Positions 19,401 to 29,401 of a stretch of 64,000 nt of DNA are shown here, piece after piece. Made by a program: the position numbers and the translations under genes. The DNA comes from Vibrio tritonius. GTDB taxonomy: Bacteria; Pseudomonadota; Gammaproteobacteria; Enterobacterales; Vibrionaceae. Numbering within the stretch: the first letter of the stretch is position 1; every line of letters begins with the position of its first letter. Under the pieces are notes generated by a model, which saw only the letters and a program-made list of their open reading frames with translations, had not been told where the DNA came from and ran no database searches. The stretch covers positions 1,798,001-1,862,000 of the forward strand of contig NZ_AP014635.1 in NCBI RefSeq assembly GCF_001547935.1, written 5' to 3'.

Positions 19401-22400
19401 TGGCGCCACACCACTTGCACCGGTTCTTCCAAACCATCCCACGCCATTGACGTGCGCAAAATGTCATGACGATCAATCACCTGCTGCAACGCATCGGTAA
19501 ACTGGCGCACACTCTGAGCCGAAGAGAAAGACAAAATCACTGGGCTAAGGTAAGGATCGCGCTCTTTAGCCATACGGTGATGGAACAAAATCCCCTCTTG
19601 CAGCGGCGCCAACGGGTAAATGTCTTGAATGTTGGTCATGCCTCCATCCACGCCCGCCGCAATGTGGTCCAACTGCGCTTGGGTTAACTCGACCAAGGGC
19701 AGCATCTCTGGTGTGATGCGTTCACAACTTGGCGCGATTTGATAGTCCGGCACTTGCCAAGCGCTGTCTTGAGTTTCGGTCAGTAAGTTGGCGAGTTCGC
19801 ACAGTGTTGGCGATTCAAAGAGCGCTTTGACTGCCAATTGTGTGCCCTGCTGGCGCAGTTTTTCAATCAGTTGAATCGCCAGTAATGAGTGACCACCCAG
19901 TTCGAAGAAGTTATCGTGACGCCCTACCTGCGCTAGGCCAAGTAAGTTTTGCCACAACGTAGCAAGTTGCACTTCACGTGGACCTTGCGGCGCAACATAA
20001 GTATGACGAACAAAGGCTTCTTCCGCTGGCTCTGGCAAGGCTTTGCGATCCATTTTGCCGTTTGGCGTCAGTGGAATCGCCTCAATTTGCATCAGTGCCG
20101 CTGGCACCATGTACTCTGGCAAACGCTCGCCCATCTGCGCTTTAATCGCTTCAATTGAAAGCACTTGCTCAGAAGTAAAGTAACCCACCAACTGCTTGTT
20201 AGCACTGGTGCCACGGGCAATCACCACGGCTTCGAGCACATCCGAGCAGCCTTTCAGCGCAGAGGAAATTTCGCCAAGCTCAACGCGGAAACCGCGGATT
20301 TTCACTTGGTCATCGTTACGCCCTTGATACTCAATGGTGCCATCAGCCAACCAGCGACCAACGTCCCCGGTTTTGTACATAGTGGCATGAGGATCTGTGA
20401 CAAACGGGTCACGCACAAAGCGCTCAGCAGTTAAGTCGTCGCGGTTCAGGTAGCCGCGCGCCACTTGCACGCCACCGATAAAGATTTCTCCGGCAACGCC
20501 TAACGGCGCTGGTTGACCTTGGCTATCGAGCACATACATACGGGTATTAGCGACTGAGGAACCGATAGAGACTCTATCGCCGACCAAATCCCGCGGACAA
20601 TGCCATTGGGTCACATCAACAGCCGCTTCGGTTGGGCCGTAAAGGTTATGCAGCTCAACATGAAGCAGTGTTTGGTAGGTGCGGCGAATGGTTTCTGCTG
20701 GCAAAGCTTCACCACTACAGAACATCAAACGCAGACTTGAACAACGTGATTGTTCCGTGCCTTCCAAGAACATCTGCAGCATCGGTGGTACAAAGTGCAA
20801 AATCGACACATGGCGACGTTCAATCAACTCACGCAGGTAGCTTGGGTCTTTGTGACCTTCCGGTTTGGCCATCACTAACGTGGCACCTACCCACAGCGGC
20901 GCAAAGAATTCCCACACCGACACATCAAAACTAAATGGGGTTTTCTGCAAAATCACGTCATCACGGTTAAAACCGTAGTCATCAACCATCCAGCTTAAGC
21001 GGTTGACTACGCCGCGATGTTCGTTCATCACGCCTTTGGGTTTACCGGTCGAGCCTGAGGTGTAAATGATGTACGCCAAGTGACGCGATGTAAGTCCAAG
21101 CGCTTTAGGGTCGAGGTTCTGCGTCGATTCACTCGCCCACGGTAATTCCCCTGCGAAATTGACCACTTGGACCGATTCTGGAATCTCCCCTAGGCGGCTA
21201 CGCAGTTCATTGGTGGTGATTAGAACGACCGGTTGGCTATCTTGCACCATGTATTCCAAGCGATCTTCTGGATAACCGGGATCCATCGGTACATAAGCGC
21301 CACCGGCTTTTAAAATCGCCACGAGTGCCACAACCAATTCACTGCTGCGCTCTAGTGAAACCGCTACACGGCTGTCGGGACGAACGCCCTGTTTCACCAG
21401 CCAATGGGCCAGTTGGTTAGCGTGCGCGTTTAGCTCAGCAAAGGTTAACTCGGTTGGCAGCGTAAAACCTTGCTCGCTCTGCACTGCGATTTTATGCGGC
21501 AGATTAGCGGCAGTCTCTTCAATGCGCTGGTGAATACAACTCTCGGTTGGGTAGGCTTTTTCGGTTTGGTTAAAATCTTCTAATAGCAACTCACGCTCTT
21601 CTCGCGTCAGTATTTGCCATGCAGCATTTGGAGTGGCGAGTGCTGTCGCAGCGGTGCCGTTTAATGCTTCACGACTTAAGCCATTGGCAAGACCAGTTAA
21701 TGCATTGATCATCATCTGCGCAACACGCTCACAGCCAATCACTTTGGCGACGTGCACGTCAACGGAGAAACCGCCGCCGATAAAGTCGTTCACATCGAGG
21801 CTGATTGGGTAGTTTGTTTGCTCTGCGGAGTAAACCAAATCGACGCGTTTAAGGATATCAGCTTGAGTTTGACTGCCACCTTGATAGCGGTAGTTCAGCA
21901 AGCTAGTAAATAGCGACATTTGTGCGGCAACGCCGCTTTGTTGCTGCGCTTGAATCAAAGACGCATGCTCGTAATTGAGCAGTTCCGCGAGAGCTTTATG
22001 GGTTGATTTCACCGCTTGTTCGAGGGAATTCGCGGCACAATTGATACGCAGTGGCAAGGTATTGAGGAACATCCCCATGGTGCGACTAGAAGCGTTGCCA
22101 GCCCCCATACGGCCAAACAGCACAGTGCCAAACACCGCATCTTGTTGACCTGTGGTGGCTTGCACCACTTTGCCCCACGCAAGATGGAACAAACTAGCGG
22201 TGCTAACGTTAAGTCGTTTAGCCTGTTCGCGCAAAGTCGCAGCCACGGAATCATCAAGGGCAACGGTGAGCATCTCAACGTCGGTGGTTGGGTTATCAAG
22301 CTTAAGCACGCCAAACGGAGCGCAAGGCTCGTCAATATCCGCTAACTGAGCAGCAAAGTAGTCACGGTCTTGTTGCTCATCTCGCTCTTGAGCCAGTTGC

Positions 22401-25400
22401 GCGATAAATTGACCAAAAGGTACAGGCTGAGCAAGGCTCTCCTGCTTACCATCCATATGGGCGAACACTTCTTCCACCAAAAGTTCTAAGGTGGTGTGAT
22501 CGTTAATTAAATGGTGAATCAGCAGGCACAAAATCCAACGCTGATTTCCCTTATCTTCCACGCGATACGCTTCAATCAGTGGCGCTTGCGTCACGTCAAT
22601 ACGAGTGGACGCAGGATCAAAGTGCGCTTGCAATTGAGTGACAACGTCACCTTGTACAGAATCCTCAGCAGAAAGTGTCAGTGTCTCCACCTTCATTGGC
22701 GCCTCGCGCCACACCACTTGCACTGGCTTCTCGAGTCCTTGCCACGCCATCGCAGTGCGCAAAATATCATGACGGGCAATGACTTGCTGTAACCCATCGA
22801 TAAAGCGATCCATTTCCTGTTGAGAGCCGAACGCGGTCATCAAACGCGTTAAGTACGCATCCCCTTGTTGCTCCAGTAAGTGATGGAACAAGATCCCTTC
22901 TTGTAGTGGTGCTAACGGGTAGATATCCTGCACGTTCGCCGCCCCACCCTGTACTTTCGCGCATATTTGCTCAATTTGAGTTTGGCTAAGTGCCACCAAT
23001 GGCAACATCTCTGGGGTGATGTGCTGGCATGGCTGAGGAATGCCTCGGGTGACCGATAATTGCTCTTGATTGCTGCCTAGTGGAGTCGCCTCATTATGGC
23101 TTAATGTGGTCGCTAACGCTGCCAAGGTCGGTTGGTTAAACAGCGATTTCACTGCCAGCTCATACCCTTGTTGACGAAGTTGATCAATCAATTGCACCGC
23201 CAGCAGTGAGTGTCCACCTAATTCAAAGAAGTTGTCGTTACGACCGACTTCGGCAACACCGAGTAACTCGCTCCATAACGCAGCGATCGTCTCTTCGGCT
23301 TTACCTTGCGGCGCAACAAACTGCTGCCGCAACAGGCCATCTTCACTTGGCTCTGGCAATGCGCGACGGTCGAGTTTGCCATTACTGGTTAGCGGTAATA
23401 CCGCCATTGGCATCCACGCCGAAGGCACCATGTAACTTGGCACCAAATCAGCGACATGGTCGCGCAGTGCATCAACCGCAATCGGGTTTGCCGCATCACT
23501 GGATACGAAGTAAGCCACTAAACGGTGATCACCATTGGCGCTCTTTTGTGCCACCACGGCGGCATCGGTAACACCAGCAAAACTGCGCACACAGGCTTCA
23601 ATTTCGCCAAGTTCGATACGAAAACCGCGGATTTTGACCTGATCGTCATTACGACCTAAATATTCAATTGAACCGTCTGCTAGCCAGCGACCTAAGTCGC
23701 CCGATTTGTACATGCGGGTGTGACCATCATTGACGAACGGGTCAGCTAAAAAGCGCTCTGCGGTTAAATCGTCACGATTAAGATAGCCGCGCGCAACCCC
23801 TGCTCCACTGACGTACAGTTCACCTGTTACGCCAATCGGCACCGGTTTTTTATGTTCATCAAGGATATACAAACGCAGGTCTTTGAGGCCTTGACCAATT
23901 GGGCTTGCCCCAGTATGGCTGACATCTTGCGCACTGAGCGGATAATAAGTGGTGTGTACCGTAGTTTCAGTAATACCGTACATATTCACCAGCTGAGTTG
24001 CCTCATTTTCAGCGCGGGCATACCAAGGTGCTAGCGCAGAAAGCTCTAATGCCTCTCCACCAAAAATCACATAGCGTAAGGTATGTTGCACCTTCGCTTG
24101 AGCCAGTGTTTGTTGCGCAGCGCTCAACTGACGAAATGCGCTCGGTGTTTGGTTGAGCACCGTCACTTTTTCACGGCACAGCAAGTGGTAGAACTCATCG
24201 GGCGCACGAGAAACGAGGTGTGGCACCACCACTAAACGGCCACCAAACAGCAAGGCACCCCAAATTTCCCAAACCGAGAAGTCAAACGCATAAGAGTGAA
24301 ATAGCGTCCACACATCCTGTTCGTTGAACTGGTAATCCCCTTGGGTAGCCGCCATCAAACGCAGCACGTTATGATGCTCGACCATCACCCCTTTCGGTTT
24401 ACCGGTCGAACCTGAGGTGTAGATGATGTAGGCCATATGATGCGCGGTTAAACCGATCTCATCAGCATCGATGTTGGCGCGTGATTCGTCCAACCACTGC
24501 GGCTTATCTAGCAATGCGAGTGTGGTTTGCTCGGGCAGTTGTCCCAGTTTTTCGCAAAGGTTAGAACGGGTAATCACTACCTGCGGCGCTGAATCTTGCA
24601 GCGAATATTCCAAACGCTCTTTGGGATAATTAGGGTCGAGAGGAACGTAAGCACCACCGGCTTTTAGAGTCGCTAAGATGGCAACCAGTAACTGCTCATC
24701 ACGCTCTAGTGCAATGGCTACACGACTGTCTGGACGCACGCCTTGCGCCCGCAGCCAATGAGCAAGTTGGTTAGCACTGGCGTTCAATTCAGCGTAGGTT
24801 AAATGCGACTCACCAAAGCTGACGGCGATGCGCTCTGCAAACTGCTTAACTTGATCTTCAAAACGTTGCGCTATGGTGTGATGCGCAAAGAAATCCACTT
24901 TATCACGGTTAAAGCCTTCGACGATTTGTGTCGTATCACGCTCGTTGAGTACAGGCAGCGCCATAATCAAGGCATTAGGTTGCGCCAGCATTTGACGCAA
25001 TAAGGTTTTCCAATGGGCAACATAGCGACGCACTGTCGCCTCATCAAATAGAGACGTGGCGTAATTCACATACCCTTCTAAGCGCCCGTCCACTTCACTC
25101 AAGCCGATACTTAAATCAAACTGAGCGGTATCGCTATCACCAGGTAAAAGATTGAGCTCCACTTGTTCCATGTTGGTCAGTTGATCTGGCGTATTGTGCA
25201 GAGCAAAAATCACTTGGAAAATTGGGTTATGCGCCATGCTGCGATTAGGCGCGATCGCTTCAACAATCTGCTCGAAAGGAATGTCTTGATTAGCCTGTGC
25301 AGCGAGCGTTGTCTCTTTAACTTGTTCAATCAATGAGACAATATCGCTATTGGGATTAAGCTGAACACGCATCGCTTGGGTATTAACAAACATACCGATC

Positions 25401-28400
25401 ATACTTTCCAGTTCGGTGCGGCTACGCCCCGCAACTGGTGTGCCAATCACCACATCGTTTTGCTTAGCTAAACGTCCCATCAGCAGCGCCCACGACGCCA
25501 TTAACGTCATGTACAAGGTGCTGTGATGCTGAGCAGAGAATACCTTTAACGCTTGTGTGAGATCCGAATTTAATGCGATAGAGAAAGTACGCCCATCGTA
25601 ACATTGTTGCTCTGGTCGTATGTGATCCTGTGGAAGTGTTAAACAGTCTGGAACACCATCAAGTGCATCAATCCAATACGCTTTTTGCTCTTCAATCCAC
25701 GGTCCTTTAACGTGGCGTTGTTGCCAGAGCGCATAGTCTCCATACTGCACGCTTAATGGTGCAGGGAAAAGCTCCGCTCGGTCCGCGACGATAGCGTTGT
25801 AATGCTCAACAATATCATTGAGTAAAATACGTACCGACCAACCATCAGCGATAATATGGTGCAACGCCAAACCAAGTTGCCACTCCTGTTCACTTTGCTG
25901 GGCTAGACAAACGGAAAACAGATAGCCTTGGGTAAGATCAAATTCAGGCTGCCATTCGCCCAGTGTTTCCGTACGCTCAATCGGAAACGGGGTTAAAACA
26001 GGTTGAATCTTCTGTACAGGCTTACCATCAACCACCACGAACTGAGTGCGCAATGGAGTATGGCGTTTGACCACCAAAGTCATTGCATCGGTTAATGCAT
26101 CCAAGTGCAATGGACCGGTTAAAGCAAGATGATGACGCATCACATACGCCTTCGCTGCGTTGGTATCCAACTGCTCGAGCAACCACAAACGCTGCTGCGC
26201 TGCTGAGAGCGGAAACTGAATACAATACTCTGCAGCTTCAATCTCAGGCAAGACATCAGCTTCGGTACGATTGGCAATAAGATTCGCCATACGTTCAAGA
26301 GTCGGATGATTAAACAAATCAACCAACTGTAACTCTTGCGCAAAATGATCGCGAATACGCGACAACAATTGCGCCGCCAACAGTGAATGGCCACCCAACT
26401 GGAAGAAATGGTCGTAACGACTTACTTGACCACAACCAAGCAGAGCTTGCCAAAGGATCGCCAACCGCTCTTCAAATCCCGTTTGCGGTGCAACGTAATC
26501 AATGCGTACTTCACTTAACTTTTCAGGTTCTGGGAGAGCACTGCGGTCGACCTTGCCATTTTGTGTCAAAGGAATGCAGTCAAGCTGGACCAGCGCATTT
26601 GGCAACATGTAATCAGGCAATGGCTGAGATAAATGTGCCATGATAGCTTCATGAGTGACGTCGCCATCGGTTACGGTGTAATAAGCCACCAGACGTGTCT
26701 GTTGTTCATCGGTTTTCGCGACGACCACAGCACTGTCGATACCGGGACACTGTTGCAACGCCGCTTCAATCTCCCCCAGCTCGATACGAAAACCTCGCAC
26801 CTTCACCTGAAAATCATTGCGACCAAGAAATTCAATGTTGCCATCAGGCAGCCAACGCCCCAAATCGCCAGTGCGATACATGCGAGAATTTGGTTCAGCG
26901 CTAAATGGATCAGGAATAAAGCGCTCTTGGGTCAAACCTTCGAGGTTAAGATACCCACGGGCTACCCCCTCACCACCAATCACAATTTCTCCAACCACAC
27001 CAATTGGGGCAAGCGCTTGCTGTTCATCAACAATATACACTTGTGTGTTACTTAATGGTTTACCAATGTGAGCAGCAAACGGCTGATGGCGGTCCATCAT
27101 CACAAAGGTGGAATAGGTAGTGGTTTCGGAAGGTGCGTATAAATTACATAACTTTGGCACAGCCGTTTCAGCAAAAAGACGTTCAGCTAAACCACGTTTT
27201 AATGGCTCGCCCGCCACGTTAATCACCTGTACCCCACTTGGAATGGCATGATGTTCCAACAGTGCCGCTAGCGCGGAAGGCACGGTATTAATCAAGGTAA
27301 GATCGTAATGACCTTCAAGCAGACTCAAGGCATTTTCAACAATGACCAGAGTACCACCACAGCTCAAGGTGGTGAATATTTCAAAGATGGAAAGGTCAAA
27401 GTTAAGAGAAGTAGAAAACAGCGTACGGTGCAATGTTGCGGGCTGATATTCGTTGATTGCCCATTCGACTAAATTCACCGCGTTACGATGCTCAAGCATC
27501 ACCCCTTTCGGTTTGCCTGTCGAACCAGAAGTGTAAATCAGATAGGCCAATTGGTGCGACGAGAACTCGCTCGCCACCAAGTCTTCGTCACTGTAGGCGC
27601 TGCAAGCTCTCAGAACGCGATCAAATTCCACCACCTGACATGGAAACGAAAACTCTTGACGATTAAGGTCAGACTCCTTGGTGGTAAAAATGATGCTCGG
27701 TTGGCAATCTTCAACCATATAGCAGCGGCGGTCGAGCGGATAATTGGGGTCCATGGGCACATAAGCGGCCCCAGTTTTCAGCACCGCCATGACGGCAACC
27801 AGCAATTCATGATTGCGTGGCAAGGAAAGCGCGACACGACTGTGTGCGCTAACACCATGATCGGCAAGCCAGTGAGCCAATTGATTCGCTTGCTGATTTA
27901 GTGCGGCATAAGTCACTTGTGTTGTGCCAAATTCCAACGCTATCGCATTCGGTGTTAAGGCCACTTGCTGCTCAAAAAGATGATGCAAACCAAACTGTTT
28001 AGCGAAATACGCTTGTGTCGCATTAAATTCTTCCAGCATGGTAGTACGTTCATGCGGCAGCACCATATCCCATTGATTAACTTGAGCATCTGGCTTATTA
28101 ACGACACTTTGTAAAAACAGTACCATTCGTGCGAAATGGGTCTCAATGTCATCAAAACTATAAAGAGCACTGTTGGCATCTAAGCAAAGTTCCAATCCCG
28201 CCGATTCACCGCGGTCACACACGGTAATTGACAGATCGTCAGTTGGACCAATAGACAGGTTATGCACTAAAGCAAGTGCGGAACCAAACTGCATGTTGTA
28301 CTCAAAAGGAATGATATTGATCAGCGTAGAAAACAGTGGTTGATGATCACCCAGTAATCCTAAATCGGCTTTGAGACGTTCGCTGCGATAACCCTGATGT

Positions 28401-29401
28401 TTTAATGCCCCATGAATATTACGTTTAGCTTGATCTAACCCCTCTGCGAGGCAGGATGTGGCACCAAAATTCAACTGAATAGGCATGACGTTTGTCGCCA
28501 TGAAAGGAACGTTACGTGCTGCCTTGGTACGGCGCCCAGTCACAGGAAAGCCTAATGCTAAAGTTTCTTGTCCTGTCATGCGATACAAGTAGAAACCAAA
28601 CAAGGTCACTAACAATTGCGGTAACGTCACATTAAGCTGTAGAGCTAAACTGCGAATTTGTTGACTTAACGATGCAGGCAAATAGTTTTGTTGGCGATTC
28701 ACTTCGACGCATAATGCGGAGTCACGACTCAACGAGGTTGCCACTGGTGGCTTAGACCAACGTTCTAACCAGTATTGACGATCTTTTTCCCACCTTGGGG
28801 AACTCAAATAGGTGTTTTCGTCACACATAACATCAGTCAATGAGGCAAAAGAACATTCCGGCAGTTGAGCTTGTTGGCAAATGGCATTGTAAAGCGAGGC
28901 CACACGCTGCATGAAAAGATGACTTGCATAACCATCACTAATAATGTGATGAAAGCATTGATAAAGGTAATAACAATCTGGTGCTATTTTGAACAAAGCG
29001 AACGAAAATAAAGGGCCATGCTCAAGAGACATATCGCAATTGAGATCTTGCTGCATCCAATCAACAGCCATACAGTGCGGATCTAATGCATCACTGCAAT
29101 CGATAACGGGTAGTGACCAGTGAACCTCCTGCAATGTAGTTTGCATAGGTCCTTGGTCAGAAGCATAAAAACACACGTTATAGGCTTGTGTATCTGCAAT
29201 CGTGTGACGTAGTGCTTGCTCCAACGCTACAGATTCAACCACATCATTAATGACCAGATATTCGGCAATTTTAAACACCGAGTTAGCTGCGGTTGGGTTC
29301 ATCTGCTGAGCAAACCAGATACCCTGTTGCGCCGCAGACATGGGAAGTGAAACCTGAGTATTACCTTGAGAAGCCTCTTTAGGGCTTTTGTTACCGTGCA
29401 T
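16409..29401 (-). CDS. Nonribosomal peptide synthetase, initiating four-module subunit
   Basis: The protein has 4,330 residues; ATG 29401 follows a GGTGG ribosome site. Domains: starter-type C (19-445; AAQQGIWFAQQM, HHIISDG), A1 (470-965), PCP1 (1003), C2 (1063-1471, HHIIADG), A2 (1511-2025), PCP2 (2063), dual C/E C3 (2156-2588; HHLLEQQGD), A3 (2621-3135), PCP3 (3170), dual-like C4 (3257-3701; HHRMAKERD), A4 (3721-4221), PCP4 (4255), acidic tail. Specificity codes: A1 DLFNNALTY (Ala, less certain), A2 DFWNIGMVH (Thr), A3 DVWHFSLVD (Ser), A4 DAWFLGNVV (Leu). The first C domain resembles the EntF/DhbF starter domain (GPTDDLSI in its C-terminal half), so the chain is probably capped with an acyl or aryl group loaded in trans. 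No loading A or PCP precedes it. A Fur box lies about 500 bp upstream. NRPS assignment is certain, the product inferred. Confidence 0.96.
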   Translation of the reverse strand: MHGNKSPKEASQGNTQVSLPMSAAQQGIWFAQQMNPTAANSVFKIAEYLVINDVVESVALEQALRHTIADTQAYNVCFYASDQGPMQTTLQEVHWSLPVIDCSDALDPHCMAVDWMQQDLNCDMSLEHGPLFSFALFKIAPDCYYLYQCFHHIISDGYASHLFMQRVASLYNAICQQAQLPECSFASLTDVMCDENTYLSSPRWEKDRQYWLERWSKPPVATSLSRDSALCVEVNRQQNYLPASLSQQIRSLALQLNVTLPQLLVTLFGFYLYRMTGQETLALGFPVTGRRTKAARNVPFMATNVMPIQLNFGATSCLAEGLDQAKRNIHGALKHQGYRSERLKADLGLLGDHQPLFSTLINIIPFEYNMQFGSALALVHNLSIGPTDDLSITVCDRGESAGLELCLDANSALYSFDDIETHFARMVLFLQSVVNKPDAQVNQWDMVLPHERTTMLEEFNATQAYFAKQFGLHHLFEQQVALTPNAIALEFGTTQVTYAALNQQANQLAHWLADHGVSAHSRVALSLPRNHELLVAVMAVLKTGAAYVPMDPNYPLDRRCYMVEDCQPSIIFTTKESDLNRQEFSFPCQVVEFDRVLRACSAYSDEDLVASEFSSHQLAYLIYTSGSTGKPKGVMLEHRNAVNLVEWAINEYQPATLHRTLFSTSLNFDLSIFEIFTTLSCGGTLVIVENALSLLEGHYDLTLINTVPSALAALLEHHAIPSGVQVINVAGEPLKRGLAERLFAETAVPKLCNLYAPSETTTYSTFVMMDRHQPFAAHIGKPLSNTQVYIVDEQQALAPIGVVGEIVIGGEGVARGYLNLEGLTQERFIPDPFSAEPNSRMYRTGDLGRWLPDGNIEFLGRNDFQVKVRGFRIELGEIEAALQQCPGIDSAVVVAKTDEQQTRLVAYYTVTDGDVTHEAIMAHLSQPLPDYMLPNALVQLDCIPLTQNGKVDRSALPEPEKLSEVRIDYVAPQTGFEERLAILWQALLGCGQVSRYDHFFQLGGHSLLAAQLLSRIRDHFAQELQLVDLFNHPTLERMANLIANRTEADVLPEIEAAEYCIQFPLSAAQQRLWLLEQLDTNAAKAYVMRHHLALTGPLHLDALTDAMTLVVKRHTPLRTQFVVVDGKPVQKIQPVLTPFPIERTETLGEWQPEFDLTQGYLFSVCLAQQSEQEWQLGLALHHIIADGWSVRILLNDIVEHYNAIVADRAELFPAPLSVQYGDYALWQQRHVKGPWIEEQKAYWIDALDGVPDCLTLPQDHIRPEQQCYDGRTFSIALNSDLTQALKVFSAQHHSTLYMTLMASWALLMGRLAKQNDVVIGTPVAGRSRTELESMIGMFVNTQAMRVQLNPNSDIVSLIEQVKETTLAAQANQDIPFEQIVEAIAPNRSMAHNPIFQVIFALHNTPDQLTNMEQVELNLLPGDSDTAQFDLSIGLSEVDGRLEGYVNYATSLFDEATVRRYVAHWKTLLRQMLAQPNALIMALPVLNERDTTQIVEGFNRDKVDFFAHHTIAQRFEDQVKQFAERIAVSFGESHLTYAELNASANQLAHWLRAQGVRPDSRVAIALERDEQLLVAILATLKAGGAYVPLDPNYPKERLEYSLQDSAPQVVITRSNLCEKLGQLPEQTTLALLDKPQWLDESRANIDADEIGLTAHHMAYIIYTSGSTGKPKGVMVEHHNVLRLMAATQGDYQFNEQDVWTLFHSYAFDFSVWEIWGALLFGGRLVVVPHLVSRAPDEFYHLLCREKVTVLNQTPSAFRQLSAAQQTLAQAKVQHTLRYVIFGGEALELSALAPWYARAENEATQLVNMYGITETTVHTTYYPLSAQDVSHTGASPIGQGLKDLRLYILDEHKKPVPIGVTGELYVSGAGVARGYLNRDDLTAERFLADPFVNDGHTRMYKSGDLGRWLADGSIEYLGRNDDQVKIRGFRIELGEIEACVRSFAGVTDAAVVAQKSANGDHRLVAYFVSSDAANPIAVDALRDHVADLVPSYMVPSAWMPMAVLPLTSNGKLDRRALPEPSEDGLLRQQFVAPQGKAEETIAALWSELLGVAEVGRNDNFFELGGHSLLAVQLIDQLRQQGYELAVKSLFNQPTLAALATTLSHNEATPLGSNQEQLSVTRGIPQPCQHITPEMLPLVALSQTQIEQICAKVQGGAANVQDIYPLAPLQEGILFHHLLEQQGDAYLTRLMTAFGSQQEMDRFIDGLQQVIARHDILRTAMAWQGLEKPVQVVWREAPMKVETLTLSAEDSVQGDVVTQLQAHFDPASTRIDVTQAPLIEAYRVEDKGNQRWILCLLIHHLINDHTTLELLVEEVFAHMDGKQESLAQPVPFGQFIAQLAQERDEQQDRDYFAAQLADIDEPCAPFGVLKLDNPTTDVEMLTVALDDSVAATLREQAKRLNVSTASLFHLAWGKVVQATTGQQDAVFGTVLFGRMGAGNASSRTMGMFLNTLPLRINCAANSLEQAVKSTHKALAELLNYEHASLIQAQQQSGVAAQMSLFTSLLNYRYQGGSQTQADILKRVDLVYSAEQTNYPISLDVNDFIGGGFSVDVHVAKVIGCERVAQMMINALTGLANGLSREALNGTAATALATPNAAWQILTREERELLLEDFNQTEKAYPTESCIHQRIEETAANLPHKIAVQSEQGFTLPTELTFAELNAHANQLAHWLVKQGVRPDSRVAVSLERSSELVVALVAILKAGGAYVPMDPGYPEDRLEYMVQDSQPVVLITTNELRSRLGEIPESVQVVNFAGELPWASESTQNLDPKALGLTSRHLAYIIYTSGSTGKPKGVMNEHRGVVNRLSWMVDDYGFNRDDVILQKTPFSFDVSVWEFFAPLWVGATLVMAKPEGHKDPSYLRELIERRHVSILHFVPPMLQMFLEGTEQSRCSSLRLMFCSGEALPAETIRRTYQTLLHVELHNLYGPTEAAVDVTQWHCPRDLVGDRVSIGSSVANTRMYVLDSQGQPAPLGVAGEIFIGGVQVARGYLNRDDLTAERFVRDPFVTDPHATMYKTGDVGRWLADGTIEYQGRNDDQVKIRGFRVELGEISSALKGCSDVLEAVVIARGTSANKQLVGYFTSEQVLSIEAIKAQMGERLPEYMVPAALMQIEAIPLTPNGKMDRKALPEPAEEAFVRHTYVAPQGPREVQLATLWQNLLGLAQVGRHDNFFELGGHSLLAIQLIEKLRQQGTQLAVKALFESPTLCELANLLTETQDSAWQVPDYQIAPSCERITPEMLPLVELTQAQLDHIAAGVDGGMTNIQDIYPLAPLQEGILFHHRMAKERDPYLSPVILSFSSAQSVRQFTDALQQVIDRHDILRTSMAWDGLEEPVQVVWRHAPLAAVTLQIHSQDVLAELIDRANGEYAQMDVTRAPLMAAYQTEDVAQQRWLLCLVNHHLNSDHTTMELLVEEVFAHIDGKQASLPKPLPFRNFVATSRLNANSEGHKRFFTEQFAELDEPCAPFGVIERSDDYEVNVQHVELERHLSEQLRAVAKRQGVSAASVFHLAWGLVLRAVSGSSTASVSDDAVAGRDNVVFGTVLFGRMSAGEGADRVLGMFLNTLPLKLNLAQVSLQQALQCTHQALANLLDYEHASLALAQQCSGLAGSTPLFSSLLNYRYDGGSAQLSSASTGKMDILYSAEHTNYPATISVNDHQGIDFSLDLQMDERISSERLGAMMLATLQQMVSQLISGVERPVEQLCVLPNDEYAQLVNGLNQTQQVVDQVSCVHQLIERQAARHPNAIALSSAERSMTYAELNAQANQLAHWMQQQGITIESRVALCFDRTPTLIVAMLAVLKAGAGYVPLDPTYPAERLQFLLRDSQPELLLTDGTVDMVPVWGETVPCVREVNVLQGRHLWADCIADNLPTSTYSSEQLAYIIYTSGSTGQPKGVMVEHRNLVNLIEWHNHAFNIGAGDCVSSVAGLGFDAAVWEIWPPLCAGAYLTLPSLAISRDPEQLLAWWAEQPIKVGFLSTPVAELSFARGVHPNTLKTLLVGGDKLTRRPHANAPYQLVNNYGPTETTVVATSGVISGNELHIGRGITNTQIYLLDAHGQLVPRGVTGELYIGGLGVARGYLNRPDLTQDRFMADPFSAHSGARMYRTGDLARWLPDGTLEYQGRNDDQIKIRGFRIELGEIEVALKRCAGVVESVVVAQSTKAGDKRLVAYVVGTVKPSDLRMELAAQLPQYMVPVAYVVLSRLPLTANGKIDRKALPQPEPEAFVTQDYQAPQGEVEEQLAELWQELLGVARVGRSDNFFELGGHSLLAVKLITRIRDAFQIELAISDLFAMPELSTLAQHLLQQSMADIDMEELKAMARAAGYDESELDLVLAQLADNE
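20020..21590 (-). repeat. Long repeat: Ser-activating A-domain copy 3
   Basis: Near-identical to the copies at 400-1,960 and 3,640-5,200 although it lies in a different gene about 19.6 kb away from copy 1. This points to recent duplication or ongoing gene conversion between modules. Confidence 0.85.
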
